Shown here in pieces: positions 26,533 through 36,757 of a stretch of 61,588 bases of DNA (position 1 is its first letter; each line of letters starts with the position of its first letter). The position numbers and the translations under genes were made by a program. The notes beneath the pieces are model-generated. The model saw nothing but the letters and a program-made list of their open reading frames with translations, was not told the origin of the DNA and searched no databases. Source of the DNA: an uncultured Acidimicrobiales bacterium (lineage in GTDB: Bacteria > Actinomycetota > Acidimicrobiia > Acidimicrobiales > SZUA-35); assembly GCA_937922805.1 (NCBI GenBank), contig CALAJV010000033.1, positions 1-61,588 on the forward strand. Direction: 5' to 3'.

Positions 26533-28404
26533 GTGACAGATACAGTTGATCATATTGACGAGAGCATGCTCGATCATGTCGTCATTCGGTTCGCCGGCGA
26601 TTCAGGCGATGGTATGCAGCTCACCGGGGATCGTTTCACATCCGCTAGCGCCTTAGCCGGAAACGACCTGGCCACTCTCCCTGAATTCCCGGCCGAGATT
26701 CGAGCTCCGCAAGGGACATTGGCTGGCGTTTCCGCCTTCCAAGTTCACATTTCGGACCATGACATACACACCCCAGGGGATGCTCCTGATGTGTTGGTGG
26801 CTATGAACCCGGCTGCGCTCAAAAGCGAGATTGGTCGGCTGCGATCTGGCGGCACCGTCATCCTTAACGATGATGCCTTTGACGAGCGGAATTTGGAAAA
26901 GGCGGGCTTCGAAGCCGACCCTCGGGATGATAACTCGCTCGACGACTACATTGTTCACCGAGTAAACATGACAACGCTCACCCTCGACGCTACCGAACCG
27001 CTCGGCGTCAAAAAGCGAGATGCGGAACGATCGAAAAACTTCTTCGCTTTGGGTTTAGTGAGCTGGATGTATTCCCGGCCTCTTGATCCAACGTTGGAAT
27101 GGATTCAAACGAAATTTGCCAAACTGGAAGCGGTGGTGGCGGCAAACACCGCAGCATTCAAAGCCGGTCATGCTTTCGGCGAAACCGCCGAAATGTTTGG
27201 TTCTCCGTACAAGGTTGCAGCGGCTCCGCAAGCCCAAGGGGAGTACACCAACATCACCGGCAATGTAGCGACCGCTTGGGGCATGGTGGCAGCGGGCCAG
27301 CTGGCCAAACTGCCAGTGTTCCTCGGTAGTTACCCAATCACCCCGGCCTCAGACATCCTCCACGAGTTGAGCAACCATAAGAATTTCGGCGTTAGAACGT
27401 TCCAGGCCGAGGACGAAATCGCCGGCGTTGGGGCGGCCCTCGGCGCGGCATTTGGAGGAAACCTTGCCTTCACCACCACCTCGGGCCCTGGGGTTGCTCT
27501 CAAGGGTGAGACGATTGGATTGGCAGTAAGTATCGAGCTCCCGATGGTCATCATTGATGTCCAGAGGGGTGGTCCATCGACCGGCCTACCGACTAAGACC
27601 GAAGCCAGCGACCTAATGATGGCTATGTATGGCCGCCACGGTGAGGCACCGATGCCGGTTATCGCTGCGTCAACGCCATCCGACTGCTTCTTCATGGCTA
27701 TCGAGGCATCTCGAATCGCTCTCAAATATCGAACTCCGGTGATCTTGCTTACCGACGGCTATCTAGCCAACGGAGCCGAACCTTGGCGTCTACCCGACGT
27801 CGATTTGCTGCCCGACATCAGCGTGGGGTTCGCCACCGAGACCAACGGCACCGACAAAGACGGAAATCCGATTTATCTTCCTTACCTGCGAGACGAAGAG
27901 ACACTAGCCCGACCGTGGGCTATTCCCGGAACTGCAGGCCTAGAACATCGCGTCGGTGGCCTAGAAAAAGAAAACGTGACTGGCAACGTTAACTACGATC
28001 CAACCAATCACGGTTTGATGACTGATTTACGGCAAGCAAAAATTGAGGGGATCGCAAACGACATTCCTTTGTTGGATGTCGATGGGCCCGGCGATGCCGA
28101 CCTACTCCTCGTTGGCTGGGGATCAACCAAAGGTTCGATTACCTCGGCCGCCGAACGGCTTCGGTCTTCTGGAGTGGCTACCGACACAGTTCACATTCAG
28201 CACCTACATCCGTTCCCATCGAATCTCGGTGAAATCCTGAAGGGGCGAAAGCATGTGTTCGTCCCAGAACTCAACAAAGGTCAGCTCATCAAGCTCCTTC
28301 GCGCTGAGTTCCTCGTTGACGCCAAACCGATAAATAAGGTCGTCGGACTTCCGTTCACCGCAGCAGAGCTTGTTAGCGCAATCGAAGAAGGAATGAATCA
28401 ATGA
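26533..28404 (+). CDS. korA: 2-oxoacid:ferredoxin oxidoreductase, fused gamma-alpha subunit
   Basis: 623 residues from GTG 26533; this start is chosen because conservation begins shortly after (VVIRFAGDSGDGMQLTG). The N-terminal third is the gamma domain; the alpha domain follows, with GSYPITPASDILHELS and FQAEDEIAGVGAALGAAFGG. With KorB it makes the 2-oxoglutarate:ferredoxin oxidoreductase of the TCA cycle, using thiamine diphosphate and Fe-S and reducing ferredoxin, a common replacement for the NAD-dependent complex in Actinobacteria. It overlaps korB by 4 bp (ATGA), so the two are coupled. Confidence 0.92.
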   Translation: MTDTVDHIDESMLDHVVIRFAGDSGDGMQLTGDRFTSASALAGNDLATLPEFPAEIRAPQGTLAGVSAFQVHISDHDIHTPGDAPDVLVAMNPAALKSEIGRLRSGGTVILNDDAFDERNLEKAGFEADPRDDNSLDDYIVHRVNMTTLTLDATEPLGVKKRDAERSKNFFALGLVSWMYSRPLDPTLEWIQTKFAKLEAVVAANTAAFKAGHAFGETAEMFGSPYKVAAAPQAQGEYTNITGNVATAWGMVAAGQLAKLPVFLGSYPITPASDILHELSNHKNFGVRTFQAEDEIAGVGAALGAAFGGNLAFTTTSGPGVALKGETIGLAVSIELPMVIIDVQRGGPSTGLPTKTEASDLMMAMYGRHGEAPMPVIAASTPSDCFFMAIEASRIALKYRTPVILLTDGYLANGAEPWRLPDVDLLPDISVGFATETNGTDKDGNPIYLPYLRDEETLARPWAIPGTAGLEHRVGGLEKENVTGNVNYDPTNHGLMTDLRQAKIEGIANDIPLLDVDGPGDADLLLVGWGSTKGSITSAAERLRSSGVATDTVHIQHLHPFPSNLGEILKGRKHVFVPELNKGQLIKLLRAEFLVDAKPINKVVGLPFTAAELVSAIEEGMNQ

Positions 28405-29417
28405 CAGACGTTCAACTCGATCCAACAAAACGCGGCTACTGGACCTCTGATCAGGATGTCCGATGGTGTCCCGGTTGCGGTGACTACGGCATTTTGGCTG
28501 CCATGCAATTTCTCCATACCGAACTAGACGTCAAGCGCGAAAATACCGTGTTCGTTTCGGGCATCGGGTGTGCCGCTCGGTTCCCGTACTACATGTCGAC
28601 CTATGGGATGCACACCATCCATGGCCGGTCTCCGGCTATTGCGACCGGTCTGGCAATGTCTCGACCTGATCTTAAAGTGTGGGTTGTTGGCGGCGACGGA
28701 GACATGCTCTCAATCGGCGGCAATCACTTGATCCACGCTCTTCGTCGCAACGTCGACATGACCATCTTGCTGTTCAACAACCAGATCTACGGTTTAACCA
28801 AGGGCCAATACTCGCCAACCAGCGAAGTAGGCAAAGTAACTAAGTCGACTCCAATGGGCTCGATCGACAGACCGTTTAATCCGATCAGCGTTGCCTTGGG
28901 TGCTGGGGCAACGTTCGTTGCCCGAACTCACGATCTCGATCGAAAACATATGATCGAGGTGTTCCGTCGGGCCGATGCCCATAAGGGTGCTTCACTGGTC
29001 GAGATCTACCAGAACTGCAACGTTTTCAACGACGGTGCCTACGATGCGATCGTCAAGCGCTCCGCCCGAGAAGAAATGATGATCGATCTAGAGCACGGTG
29101 AACAAATTCGCTTTGGCGCTGACAACAACAAAGGCGTGGTGCTCAACGACGGCCAAGCCAAGGTAGTAAATGCGGCAGATGTGGCCGAATCGGAACTGTT
29201 GGTGCACGATGAGACGGCCGAACCGTCGGTGGCGTTTGCGCTCGGCGGTTTGGCAACCGACAATCAATCGCCGACTCCGTTTGGTGTTTTTCGAGCCATC
29301 GATGCCCCGGAATATGGCGAAGCGGTGGGTAACCAACTAATTGCGGCCAATGAGAAGTCTGGTCCCGGTGATTTGGGTGATCTGTTGCGCTCGGGTGCCA
29401 CTTGGATTGTTGAGTAG
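28401..29417 (+). CDS. korB: 2-oxoacid:ferredoxin oxidoreductase beta subunit
   Basis: 338 residues, ATG 28401 within the korA stop. Thiamine diphosphate-binding subunit: WCPGCGDYG and SGIGCAARFPYY supply Fe-S cysteines, VVGGDGDMLSIGGNHLIH is the diphosphate/Mg motif, and YQNCNVFND holds another Fe-S cysteine. The pattern YGLTKGQYSPTS is typical of the 2-oxoglutarate type. The partner of korA; no ferredoxin gene is adjacent. Confidence 0.93.
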   Translation: MTDVQLDPTKRGYWTSDQDVRWCPGCGDYGILAAMQFLHTELDVKRENTVFVSGIGCAARFPYYMSTYGMHTIHGRSPAIATGLAMSRPDLKVWVVGGDGDMLSIGGNHLIHALRRNVDMTILLFNNQIYGLTKGQYSPTSEVGKVTKSTPMGSIDRPFNPISVALGAGATFVARTHDLDRKHMIEVFRRADAHKGASLVEIYQNCNVFNDGAYDAIVKRSAREEMMIDLEHGEQIRFGADNNKGVVLNDGQAKVVNAADVAESELLVHDETAEPSVAFALGGLATDNQSPTPFGVFRAIDAPEYGEAVGNQLIAANEKSGPGDLGDLLRSGATWIVE

Positions 29418-29458
29418 CGTGCAGTTCTAAACAACCAAGGAGCGGTTACCCTACTCAG

Positions 29459-30496
29459 GTGAAAAGATTTATTGCATTGACTTTCGTGGTACTTCTCGCT
29501 GCTAGCTGTGGCGAATCTCGCGATTCGGAGTTCGCCCTAACAACCACTACATCGGATGCGGTTGAATCTGAGACAGATTCTGAAGTCGAAGCCGATAGTG
29601 ATGGCGCTGAAGACGAGCCGGCGCAGCCGACGACAACCTTGGCAGAACTGACGCCAGACACTACTGGTGTCGCTAGCGAGGTAGCCATGAGTGTTGCCTT
29701 TGAGTCTTCTGAATGGGAGATCACTCACGGAGAGCTGAACGATATTGTCGGCCCGACGATTGAAGAAGACGACTTCTCGCAACTCGTATTCAATGGTCCG
29801 GCCGCTCCTGGCTTCGCAGCCAACGTGTTGACGCAACTTTTCGTGAACGAAGCACTTGCTCTGGAGCTAGTAGATGCCGAGGCGGAAGTTACCCAGGAGA
29901 ACCTGGACACCTCGAAAGAAGCGCTAGTGGTCGAGTTGAACGGTCTGGCTCCGGCTGATTTAGGTACTCCAGTGACCGACTTCTTCGACGATGAGCCGTA
30001 CTTGTCTTTTCTAACTGAATTTCAAGCTCGACAAGATCTGCTCAGCACCACACTTGCTGACGGAGTCGAACCGACCGAGCAGACACTGCCGTGTGCTCGA
30101 CATATCTTGGTTGAAACCGAAGACGAGGCCAACGAGATTCTGGCCGAGCTAGAAGCCGACGGAGACTTCGGCGAGATTGCCAAGGAACGATCTCTCGATC
30201 CAGGTAGCGGTGCCAATGGCGGCGAGCTCGGATGCGCCGATCCGGCAAACTACGTCCCGGAGTTCAAAGCTGCCATTGAAGAGGCCGAGGTCGGCGTAGT
30301 TGTCGGCCCGGTCACGACGCAGTTCGGGGCTCACCTGATCATCGTTGACAGCTTCGAAACCTCCGAGGTAGTGGTTGATGGTCGTCAGCTAGCCACCGAG
30401 CAGCTACAAGGGCGGCTCGCTTCGGCTGAGATCGACCTTGACCCCGCCATCGGAACTTGGGACGCTCAGGCGTTCCAAATCATTCCCTCGTCGTGA
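29459..30496 (+). CDS. Parvulin-type peptidylprolyl isomerase lipoprotein
   Basis: 345 residues from GTG. Signal peptide with lipobox LAASC (Cys17) predicts a lipid-anchored protein outside the membrane. After an acidic Thr/Glu-rich linker comes a SurA/PrsA-like N-terminal region and a parvulin domain (about residues 215-305: ARHILVETEDEANEI, GGELGCADP, FGAHLIIVDS). Such proteins help fold secreted proteins. It occupies the place of the lipoprotein gene often found near mazG and eno in Actinobacteria. Its stop overlaps the start of mazG. Confidence 0.88.
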   Translation: MKRFIALTFVVLLAASCGESRDSEFALTTTTSDAVESETDSEVEADSDGAEDEPAQPTTTLAELTPDTTGVASEVAMSVAFESSEWEITHGELNDIVGPTIEEDDFSQLVFNGPAAPGFAANVLTQLFVNEALALELVDAEAEVTQENLDTSKEALVVELNGLAPADLGTPVTDFFDDEPYLSFLTEFQARQDLLSTTLADGVEPTEQTLPCARHILVETEDEANEILAELEADGDFGEIAKERSLDPGSGANGGELGCADPANYVPEFKAAIEEAEVGVVVGPVTTQFGAHLIIVDSFETSEVVVDGRQLATEQLQGRLASAEIDLDPAIGTWDAQAFQIIPSS

Positions 30497-31926
30497 GAGC
30501 GAAGGTCACGGTCTGCGGGCTGGGACCGGGGGGAGCGGCGCAGATCACCGAGCAAACCGTCGAGCTGTTGCAAAATAGCGAGAAGGTATTTCTTCGTACC
30601 AGTCGCCACCCAACAGCAACGCTTGCTGGAAAAGCTAGCTCATTTGATGAGCTATACGAAAACGCCAGCACGTTCGACGAGGTATACCGTGAAATTGCCG
30701 AGCGGTTAGCCAACGAAGCGCACCGCCACGGCCACGTTGTTTACGCAGTGCCTGGTTCGCCGTTGGTTCTAGAACGGTCGGTTCGGTTTCTCCGAGATCG
30801 AGAAGATATTGATCTGGAGGTGCTTCCCGCTATCTCGTTTCTTGATCAAGTTTGGACGTCGCTCCAAGTCGATCCGGTTGTCGACTCGGTTCGTCTGGTT
30901 GACGGTCTGGAGTTTGCCACCGCGGCTGCTGGCCAAACTGGTCCACTGCTCGTGGCTCACGTTCACTCCCAGTGGGTTCTGAGCGATATTAAGCTGGCGC
31001 TGGACGCGGGGCCAGAGCAGCGAGTCTTGGTACTCCAGAGGCTCGGAACCGACGAAGAACAGATTCTCGACCTAAGTTGGCCTGAGCTTGACCGGGAAGT
31101 CGTAGCCGATCATCTGACGTCGCTCTACCTCCCTTCTGTCGTTGAACCAGTCGGATATGAGTTGGCGCGAAGTGTTGAAGTAATGGCAAGACTTCGGGCT
31201 GAATGTCCGTGGGATCGAAAACAGGACCACAAGTCACTTCGCAAGTACCTAATTGAAGAGGCTTACGAGGTACTGGAGGCAATCGATAACGTTGCCGAAT
31301 CGATCGGTGACGGTGAGCACGATAGTGATAGCGAGCCCGCTGCGTCTTCACCAGCAACTGTTGCTATGCCGTCGATCAAAGAAGTCGGTTCGTACCAAGA
31401 CCTTGAGGAGGAACTTGGTGACCTCTGGTTCCAGATCCTGTTTCATAGCCAGCTGGCTAGTGAGCAAGGCCACTTCACCGTCGCCGATGTTGCTAGAGGG
31501 ATGAGCGAAAAAATGATTCGGCGTCATCCTCACGTGTTTGACGAGGGACCAAACGCAATCGATGGTTCGACACCTGAGAATTGGGATCGTCTGAAGCAAA
31601 AAGAGAAACAACGATCTTCAGCCCTTGACGGAATACCACGAGAACTTCCGGCCTTGGCCTTGAGCCAAAAGATGTTAGGCCGAGGTGCGAAGCACGTTGA
31701 GTCGCCGGACCTTGGCCATGTCGGGTCGAGGCTGAACGATACGTTTGGTTCCGAGTTGGCTACCGATGCTGGAGTCGGCACAATTCTGTTAGCTCTCGTC
31801 GAGTTGGCTCGGTCGCAAGGTATCGACACCGAGTTGGCGTTGCGTCGAGCTGTAGCGGGGGCCGGCGACCGTTTCCGGTTGGCTGAGTCAGCCGGTTCGC
31901 TAAACCGTTCCTGGGTGCTGGGGTAG
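30493..31926 (+). CDS. mazG: MazG nucleotide pyrophosphohydrolase fused to a tetrapyrrole methylase domain (YabN-like)
   Basis: 477 residues from GTG 30493, overlapping the previous stop (GTGA). The N-terminal 200 residues match the SAM-dependent tetrapyrrole methylase fold (VCGLGPGGAAQITEQT, VVYAVPGSPLVLER). The C-terminal part is MazG: RLRAECPWDRKQDHKSLR, EEAYEVLEAID and the EEELGDLWFQILFHS metal site, then PHVFDEG. MazG hydrolyses (d)NTPs to monophosphates, removing noncanonical nucleotides. Bacillus YabN has the same fusion. A Ser/Glu-rich insert lies at about 280-305. Follows mfd in the mycobacterial order, here with 15 kb between. Confidence 0.92.
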   Translation: MRAKVTVCGLGPGGAAQITEQTVELLQNSEKVFLRTSRHPTATLAGKASSFDELYENASTFDEVYREIAERLANEAHRHGHVVYAVPGSPLVLERSVRFLRDREDIDLEVLPAISFLDQVWTSLQVDPVVDSVRLVDGLEFATAAAGQTGPLLVAHVHSQWVLSDIKLALDAGPEQRVLVLQRLGTDEEQILDLSWPELDREVVADHLTSLYLPSVVEPVGYELARSVEVMARLRAECPWDRKQDHKSLRKYLIEEAYEVLEAIDNVAESIGDGEHDSDSEPAASSPATVAMPSIKEVGSYQDLEEELGDLWFQILFHSQLASEQGHFTVADVARGMSEKMIRRHPHVFDEGPNAIDGSTPENWDRLKQKEKQRSSALDGIPRELPALALSQKMLGRGAKHVESPDLGHVGSRLNDTFGSELATDAGVGTILLALVELARSQGIDTELALRRAVAGAGDRFRLAESAGSLNRSWVLG

Positions 31927-31928
31927 TT

Positions 31929-33083
31929 CTATAACAGGCGACTGATGAGATAAATAGCGGCACCGGCAATGACCGCAGTCGCGAGATACGCAGTCATGAA
32001 TAACCGTAAAGCGCTAGCCGGCTTCTGCGTCGCTCGCTGTGGTGTGGCTGTAACCAAGTTGCCGTTTGAGCCGCTACCGGCCAACGACGGCGCAGGTTGA
32101 TTGCCGAGAACCGATCCACCCACTTGCCCTTGTTGGCCACTGGCTCCCATTTGCGTGGTTTGTGCTGCCGGCTTGGGGTAGTTGGCAGGACGGGTCTGGG
32201 CGTGACCGGTTCGAGAATCAAGGAGCTTTTCGAAATGCTCGACGACAACGGCGGCACTGACTGGGCGTTTCGCCGGATCTTTACTTAGCAGAGACTCGAC
32301 AATTTCGGCTAACTGCGGAGACATACCGAATGTCGTTATGTTTGGCGGTTTCTCCGACAACACTCGATTTATTACCGGATGAATGGATTCGTCGGCTTTT
32401 TGAACGAAAGGAACAGCGCGTAGCGACGCTGCCAACAGGCATACGCCGATCCCATACAAGTCGCTTGAAACTGTTGCCTTGGTTCCGCTTAGTATCTCCG
32501 GAGCGGCATATGCGACTGATGCGGTGATCGATGCTGAAGTGGTGTTGGTTCCGTCTTGAATCCGGGCAATGCCGAAGTCGCCAAGTACGGCGGCGCCGGT
32601 CTTTCGTAGCAGAATATTTTCGGGCTTAATGTCTCGATGTAGAATGCCCGACCGGTGAGCTATGTCGAGTGCCTTAGCAAGTTCAAGGCCAATTCGGGCC
32701 AGCTGATTTTCTGGAATTGGTCCGGCCTTTAGCAACTGCCACAACGTGCCACCGTCAACATATTCCAGAACTAGGTACGGGCGTCCGTCATCCAGTGAGC
32801 CAGCGGTAAACACATCAAGAATGTTGGGGTGCCCAGAGAGGCGGCCTAGCGCTTTACATTCGCGATCAAAGCGGACCTTTACTGACTCGTCTTCGATTGG
32901 GGAGTGGCCAACTTTCAATGCCACTTTGCGATCTACATTGGTTTGCACCGCGAGCCAAACGTCGCCAAATCCACCACCGCCAAGTCGGCGGACGGCCCGG
33001 AATCCTTCAAGCTTGAATGGGGCTTCTTTTTGGCTGTTTGACACGGTCAATTTGATGATAGTCGGGGCTTGCCCTTCGGACAC
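31929..33083 (-). CDS. Transmembrane Ser/Thr protein kinase (PknB family)
   Basis: 384 residues from GTG 33083. Intact kinase: Gly-rich LGGGGFGDVW, VALKV (Lys57), HRDIKPENIL (Asp151, Asn156), GDFGIA (Asp169), and an activation segment rich in Thr/Ser (NTTSASITASVAYAAPE). A Gln/Pro/Gly-rich linker (about 295-360) and one C-terminal membrane helix (about 363-383) follow, with no extracellular sensor beyond a few residues. The opposite of the protein at 19714, whose catalytic Asp is lost. Converges with mazG at only 2 bp distance; divergent from lacZ with 55 bp between. Confidence 0.93.
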   Translation of the reverse strand: MSEGQAPTIIKLTVSNSQKEAPFKLEGFRAVRRLGGGGFGDVWLAVQTNVDRKVALKVGHSPIEDESVKVRFDRECKALGRLSGHPNILDVFTAGSLDDGRPYLVLEYVDGGTLWQLLKAGPIPENQLARIGLELAKALDIAHRSGILHRDIKPENILLRKTGAAVLGDFGIARIQDGTNTTSASITASVAYAAPEILSGTKATVSSDLYGIGVCLLAASLRAVPFVQKADESIHPVINRVLSEKPPNITTFGMSPQLAEIVESLLSKDPAKRPVSAAVVVEHFEKLLDSRTGHAQTRPANYPKPAAQTTQMGASGQQGQVGGSVLGNQPAPSLAGSGSNGNLVTATPQRATQKPASALRLFMTAYLATAVIAGAAIYLISRLL

Positions 33084-33138
33084 CCTTGCGTCGACCTATC
33101 GACGCTGTTTTGCGATAGGTAACTATGCTTTGTCACCT

Positions 33139-36100
33139 ATGCCCGTGCCATCTGAACCATTGCTGAACCACAGAGAACCAACCTTTGTCTCTACCAACCG
33201 ACGGGAAATGCACGGTTTGCCTATCCCCGGGCCGGGTGCTTCCGGTCCGCAAGGATGGCTTTGCCTAGACGGCGAATGGCAGTTTAGACACAGCCATGCT
33301 GTCGGTGGGCAAAGTTCAGAATCTGACGAGGAGCAGCTGGTACCAGCTCAGCCGGGTGCGGCTACGCCTCCGCTGAACTTTTTGGAGCAGGGGGAGCAGG
33401 CCGCCGGTTTTGGTCCAATTTCTGTTCCTGGATCGTGGATGTTGCAAGGTCACGGCATCCCGATCTACACCAATGTTCAATTTCCGTTCTCCACTGAGGA
33501 GTACCCATCAATTCCAATGGATGATGAGGACGGTGACTACTACGTAGACTTTGAGGTTCCGACCAACTGGATTAACGCTGGTGATCGGGTTGTATTGCGG
33601 CTTGGTGGAGCTGAATCGACAGTACAGGTCTGGATGAACGGTGCTTTTGTTGGTGCCAGCACGGACAGCCGATTGCCAGCTGAGTTTGATGTAACCGACG
33701 CAATACACACCGACGCAGAGTCGGCATCACAGAACCGATTAGCTTGTCGGGTTCACCGTTGGAGTGCATCGACCTGGTTGGAAGACCAAGACATGTGGTG
33801 GATGGCAGGGCTTCATCGCTCGATTTGGCTGTATCGAGTCCCCGAGACCGCTATTGCGGATGTGTTCTTCCAGACAACATCGGCGATTCCGAGGGACCAG
33901 TCCGACGCCGAGGTGAACAACGACGCCAACGCTACCGATTCAACCGAGCGCCACGTTCTTGCTGGCTCGGCCTCGGTGAGCGTTGAGGTGAGCATCGATC
34001 GGCCGGTGGGAGGTACTGATTCGCCGCTTCAAGTTACGTGTTCGCTAGCTACAGATGGGCAACCGGTTGCGGTCCGAGTGGTTGAAGGCGTAATGGATGG
34101 TTTGTGTCAGGTGCCGCTCGAGGTTGAAAACGCTTTGCTTTGGACGGCGGAAACACCTTCGCTCTATCAACTCACGGTGCAAGTTCGCGATCAGGCAGGA
34201 ACGCTGCTCGACACGCGTGAGCTGCCAGTTGGTTTGAGAACCGTGGAGGTAGCCAACGGTCAGCTGCTAGTTAATGGTCAACCGATCACGATCCGTGGTG
34301 TGAATCGGCACGAGCACGATGGTTGGACCGGACGAGTTCAAAGCGATCAGCTTCTGATCGAAGACATAGCTCTGCTAAAAGCGTCGAACGTTAACGCAGT
34401 GCGGACTGCTCACTACCCAAACGATGAGCGGTTTCAACAACTTTGCGATCAGCATGGCCTCTATCTGTTCGTTGAGGCAAACATCGAAACCCACGGCGTA
34501 GTTTATGAACCAGACAAGCTTCCGGCCAGCGATGAAAGGTTCGCTGAGCAATTTGTTGCTCGGGGTGTACGCATGGTTATTCGAGACCGGAATCACCCGA
34601 GCGTCGTGGTTTGGTCGTTGGGCAACGAGTCTGGGCTAGGGACTAATCACTATCGGATGGCGGAGGCTATGCGTCAAGCTGATCACAGTCGGCCCGTGCA
34701 CTATCACCCAGCCGAGTCGGATCCGATGGTCGACATCATCGGACCGATGTACCCGTCGCTCGCAACCTTGGAGCGACTGGCCTTGATAGCTGATGAGCGG
34801 CCGGTCATTATGTGTGAGTACTCCCACGCCATGGGAAACTCAAATGGTGGTCTCGAGAGCTATTGGGAGTTGATCAGACAGCACCGCCGGCTGGCCGGAG
34901 GCTTTATCTGGGATTGGGTCGATCAGGGGCTGGCTGTGGCGGTTGAGGCTCAGAGCGATCACCTATCTACCAAAGCTGCGACAATGCACGACGGCAGTGG
35001 GGGCCGAGTTAACGAAGATTTTTATTGGGCCTACGGCGGCGATTTTGGCGACAAGCCGAACGACGTTAACTTCAACTGCAACGGTCTAGTCGACGCAGAT
35101 CGAACGCCGCATCCGGCGCTTCAGCACTTGACCTGGGTTTACCGTCCAGTGGCTGTCGAGATCAGCGATGTCAGGTTCGGTGATCGCAACGCAGTTCGAC
35201 TGCTGATTACGAACCGTCGTGATCACGCTGATATCAATGACTTGGAAATGCAGTGGACGTTGTATGAGAACGGAGCGCCGATCGCGTCTGGAGGGCCAGG
35301 GGCGGCATCTCACGTTCGCCCTGGGGCCACTGAGGAGATACTGCTTCCACTGCCACCGCTTTCGTCAAGCAATGAAGATCCCCAAAGTGGGGCAGTTGAT
35401 GGTGGCGCCCGCCCGGCATGGTTTGGTGAACGGCGTTTGGTCGTCGAGTGGTTCACCGGCTCATCAAAAACTCCGGTGGCCTGGGATGACTTGCCCCTTC
35501 CGACTTCTCGCCGCCCGGAGATCTCGATCCAGCCTCTACAGCTACTAAAACCGGCAGCCGTTTCAGCTTCCGGCCTTTCGGCCTCCGTGGATGGATCGAG
35601 TGGTGTTTTGAAAATCGGAGACACCCACGTCGAAGTAGACAGCTTCGGTCAACCAACAGCATTGACGTTGAACGGAACAGTCTGGCCCGTGACCAGTAGC
35701 CGGCTCGGTATCTTTCGATCGCCAACCGACAACGATCAAGCGACGTTCGGCGACACGATGGTGATGCACCAACTCCAGCGGTCTGGGCTCTTGGACGCTG
35801 CGCTGGTAGTTGATCAAGACCTATCGGTGACGCACTACCGAGATGTGGTTGGGGTTACGTCCAGAGTTTCGATTGGTCAAGTCCGCTTAGTAGTTCAATG
35901 GTTGCTAGCTGCCAATGGCGACCTGGCACTTGATATAGCCGCCAGTGCCGACCCCGGTCATCCCCCGATCCTGAGGGTCGGAATGGAAATCGACTTGCCG
36001 TCAACGGTGACGGACACATCCTGGTACGGGCCAGGGCCAGTTGAGTCATACTCAGACCGGGTAGGCGGACTAGTCACTCGGCAATATCGCCAATCGGTGA

Positions 36101-36495
36101 ACGAGGCCTTCTTTGCCTACGCTCGCCCGCAGGAATCAGGGAACCGAACTGATTTGCGTTGGCTGTCGGTGTCCGACTCGGACGGAACCGGAATTGTTGT
36201 TTGTGGAGATGACCGCTTCGATGGGGCCGTCTTGCCGGTTCGGGCGTCCGATCTAGCCGTCGACCACCCTCATCAAGTCGAGTGGCCCGACCTTGTGGTT
36301 CTTCGGCTTGACGCCGCTCATAGCGGCATTGGAACAGCCAGTTGCGGCCCTGGTGTCGGTGAGCGGCATGTGATCCAACTCGGCCGTCCGGTAATGAACC
36401 GAATGATCATTCGCGGGTTAGCCCCAGGCCAGCAAGCGGCGGCCATAGCTGAGCAGCCGACGCCGCTTCGTCGGCTGCAACAGTGGCACTACTAG
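33139..36495 (+). CDS. Beta-galactosidase, glycoside hydrolase family 2 (LacZ type)
   Basis: 1118 residues from ATG 33139. The frame stays open for 131 codons upstream, but that stretch lies opposite the kinase gene and has no GH2 similarity. LacZ order: N-terminal sandwich (DGEWQFRHS, SVPGSWMLQGHG, QFPFSTEEYP), Ig-like domain, catalytic barrel with NGQPITIRGVNRHEHD, NAVRTAHYPND, EANIETHG, acid/base Glu497 in SLGNESGLG and nucleophile Glu560 in MCEYSHAMGNS, then the C-terminal Bgal small-chain domain (IFRSPTDNDQA, WYGPGPVESYSD). No signal peptide, so cytoplasmic hydrolysis of imported beta-galactosides. Slightly longer than E. coli LacZ. No transporter or regulator is next to it. Confidence 0.95.
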   Translation: MPVPSEPLLNHREPTFVSTNRREMHGLPIPGPGASGPQGWLCLDGEWQFRHSHAVGGQSSESDEEQLVPAQPGAATPPLNFLEQGEQAAGFGPISVPGSWMLQGHGIPIYTNVQFPFSTEEYPSIPMDDEDGDYYVDFEVPTNWINAGDRVVLRLGGAESTVQVWMNGAFVGASTDSRLPAEFDVTDAIHTDAESASQNRLACRVHRWSASTWLEDQDMWWMAGLHRSIWLYRVPETAIADVFFQTTSAIPRDQSDAEVNNDANATDSTERHVLAGSASVSVEVSIDRPVGGTDSPLQVTCSLATDGQPVAVRVVEGVMDGLCQVPLEVENALLWTAETPSLYQLTVQVRDQAGTLLDTRELPVGLRTVEVANGQLLVNGQPITIRGVNRHEHDGWTGRVQSDQLLIEDIALLKASNVNAVRTAHYPNDERFQQLCDQHGLYLFVEANIETHGVVYEPDKLPASDERFAEQFVARGVRMVIRDRNHPSVVVWSLGNESGLGTNHYRMAEAMRQADHSRPVHYHPAESDPMVDIIGPMYPSLATLERLALIADERPVIMCEYSHAMGNSNGGLESYWELIRQHRRLAGGFIWDWVDQGLAVAVEAQSDHLSTKAATMHDGSGGRVNEDFYWAYGGDFGDKPNDVNFNCNGLVDADRTPHPALQHLTWVYRPVAVEISDVRFGDRNAVRLLITNRRDHADINDLEMQWTLYENGAPIASGGPGAASHVRPGATEEILLPLPPLSSSNEDPQSGAVDGGARPAWFGERRLVVEWFTGSSKTPVAWDDLPLPTSRRPEISIQPLQLLKPAAVSASGLSASVDGSSGVLKIGDTHVEVDSFGQPTALTLNGTVWPVTSSRLGIFRSPTDNDQATFGDTMVMHQLQRSGLLDAALVVDQDLSVTHYRDVVGVTSRVSIGQVRLVVQWLLAANGDLALDIAASADPGHPPILRVGMEIDLPSTVTDTSWYGPGPVESYSDRVGGLVTRQYRQSVNEAFFAYARPQESGNRTDLRWLSVSDSDGTGIVVCGDDRFDGAVLPVRASDLAVDHPHQVEWPDLVVLRLDAAHSGIGTASCGPGVGERHVIQLGRPVMNRMIIRGLAPGQQAAAIAEQPTPLRRLQQWHY

Positions 36496-36739
36496 GTAGA
36501 GAGCGTTGACGGCCGAACCCTAGTTGCCAGGACACTTAGTAGGGAAGCCAAACTAGCCGCGGCTTAGGAACGCTCTTTGAGTTCCAGCTAAACAGGTTCT
36601 TGAGATCTTGGTGTACGTGGGTTTTTGTGCTCCTTGCAGCCCCAAACATTCGACAAGCAACTAGTCTTATGTCGCTCCAAACTTGGTCCCTTTTTGGGAT
36701 CTTTTCCGATTCGTAGCTGCTATGATCTCACCCCGGGCG

Positions 36740-36757
36740 TTAGGAGGAACACAAAGC
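36740..36757 (+). promoter_or_regulatory. Ribosome binding site that sets the eno start
   Basis: TAGGAGGAAC at about 36740-36749 ends 9-10 bases before GTG 36758. It is one of the strongest Shine-Dalgarno matches in the window, fitting high expression of enolase. Confidence 0.75.

Noticed and set aside
32746..33138. 131-codon N-terminal extension of the beta-galactosidase frame
   Set aside because: It lies opposite the kinase gene, is Ser/Arg/Pro-rich antisense-type sequence, and has no GH2 similarity; ATG 33139 precedes the first conserved region.
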